Source of the DNA: Candidatus Hebobacterum abditum
GTDB lineage: Bacteria; Armatimonadota; Hebobacteria; Hebobacterales; Hebobacteraceae
Assembly: GCA_029821875.1 (NCBI GenBank)
Contig: JALGXW010000010.1
Span: 67,859-131,858 of the forward strand
Length of the DNA stretch: 64,000 nucleotides
Direction: 5' to 3'
Part shown: piece after piece, positions 63,626 to 64,000 of the stretch
Numbering within the stretch: position 1 is the stretch's first letter
How the letters are laid out: each line of letters opens with the position of its first letter
Notes under the pieces: model-generated
What the model was told of the DNA's origin: nothing
What the model saw: the letters and a program-made list of their open reading frames with translations, nothing else
The model's database searches: none
Position numbers and translations under genes: made by a program

Positions 63626-64000
63626 ATGCGCGCGTTCAGTCATATGCTGGCACTGGGGCTCGCGGTGCTCGTAGCTGCGCCAGCCGCGTCGGGCCTTTCG
63701 GTCGAGGAGGAGGTACGCGTCGGCCGCGAGGTGATGGCGGAGATGCGATCTCTGCGGCTGACAGCCGATCCATCGCTTCAGGAGGAAGGCCAACGCCTGG
63801 CCCAGGTCGTTCAGCGCCAAGAGCTGCCCTGGCGCTTCTGGGTCATCGAGGATTGGGACACCTACAACGCATTTGCGGCGCCTGGAGGGTTCGTCTTCAT
63901 CACCCGGACCTACTACGAGAAGCTGAGTGGGGACGAGGCCGCCTTCGTGCTGGGCCACGAGATCGCTCATGTTGACCTGCACCACTACCAACGAAACGTC
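63626..64000 (+). CDS. M48-family metallopeptidase, 3' truncated by window end
   Basis: MRAFSHMLALGLAVLVAAPAASGLSVEEEVRVGREVMAEM...YNAFAAPGGFVFITRTYYEKLSGDEAAFVLGHEIAHVDLHHYQRNV; HExxH; not in the ORF track because it runs off the end. Confidence 0.92.
   Translation, partial: MRAFSHMLALGLAVLVAAPAASGLSVEEEVRVGREVMAEMRSLRLTADPSLQEEGQRLAQVVQRQELPWRFWVIEDWDTYNAFAAPGGFVFITRTYYEKLSGDEAAFVLGHEIAHVDLHHYQRNV

Noticed and set aside
63623-63991. Minus-strand ORF at the window end
   Set aside because: Antisense to the M48 peptidase with a clear HExxH and signal peptide
1-64000. CRISPR arrays, IS elements, prophage or integrase genes
   Set aside because: No regularly spaced repeats, transposase/integrase motifs or phage structural genes recognised on either strand

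Overview
High-GC bacterial chromosomal window, densely coding, with no rRNA, CRISPR array or transposase seen. I support about 60 genes and three tRNAs: Arg-UCG, Pro-CGG and a CAU tRNA. The flanks carry metabolic, redox and regulatory genes: creatininase, DUF547, FAD oxidoreductase/polyferredoxin, ParA plus a TPR protein, sugar isomerases and dehydrogenases, a rubredoxin missing from the ORF track, HK/RR, DUF151 nuclease, nitroreductase and MoxR. The centre (~34.1-52.8 kb) is one co-directional, translationally coupled polysaccharide locus. It encodes a Wzm/Wzt-type ABC exporter, many GT2/GT4 enzymes, a CsaB-type pyruvyltransferase fused to a GT4, an epimerase, a GmhB-like phosphatase and a radical SAM protein. 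The most unusual signal is a recurring ~100-aa Rossmann-like half-domain, usually followed by a TM segment. It resembles the N-terminal half of GT9 heptosyltransferases and occurs six times in this locus: fused to GT2, to radical SAM (twice), to a GT2-GT4 protein, and as two stand-alone membrane-anchored proteins. Other notable signals: a candidate ~117-nt small RNA with a four-fold CCCC tract, between its own sigma70 promoter and terminator hairpin; a triple Roadblock/LC7 operon with no adjacent GTPase; an ECF sigma/anti-sigma/effector operon whose effector combines GH2-like, polymer-forming and membrane regions; and a decayed EamA transporter. All assignments come from reading the sequence; no database search was run.
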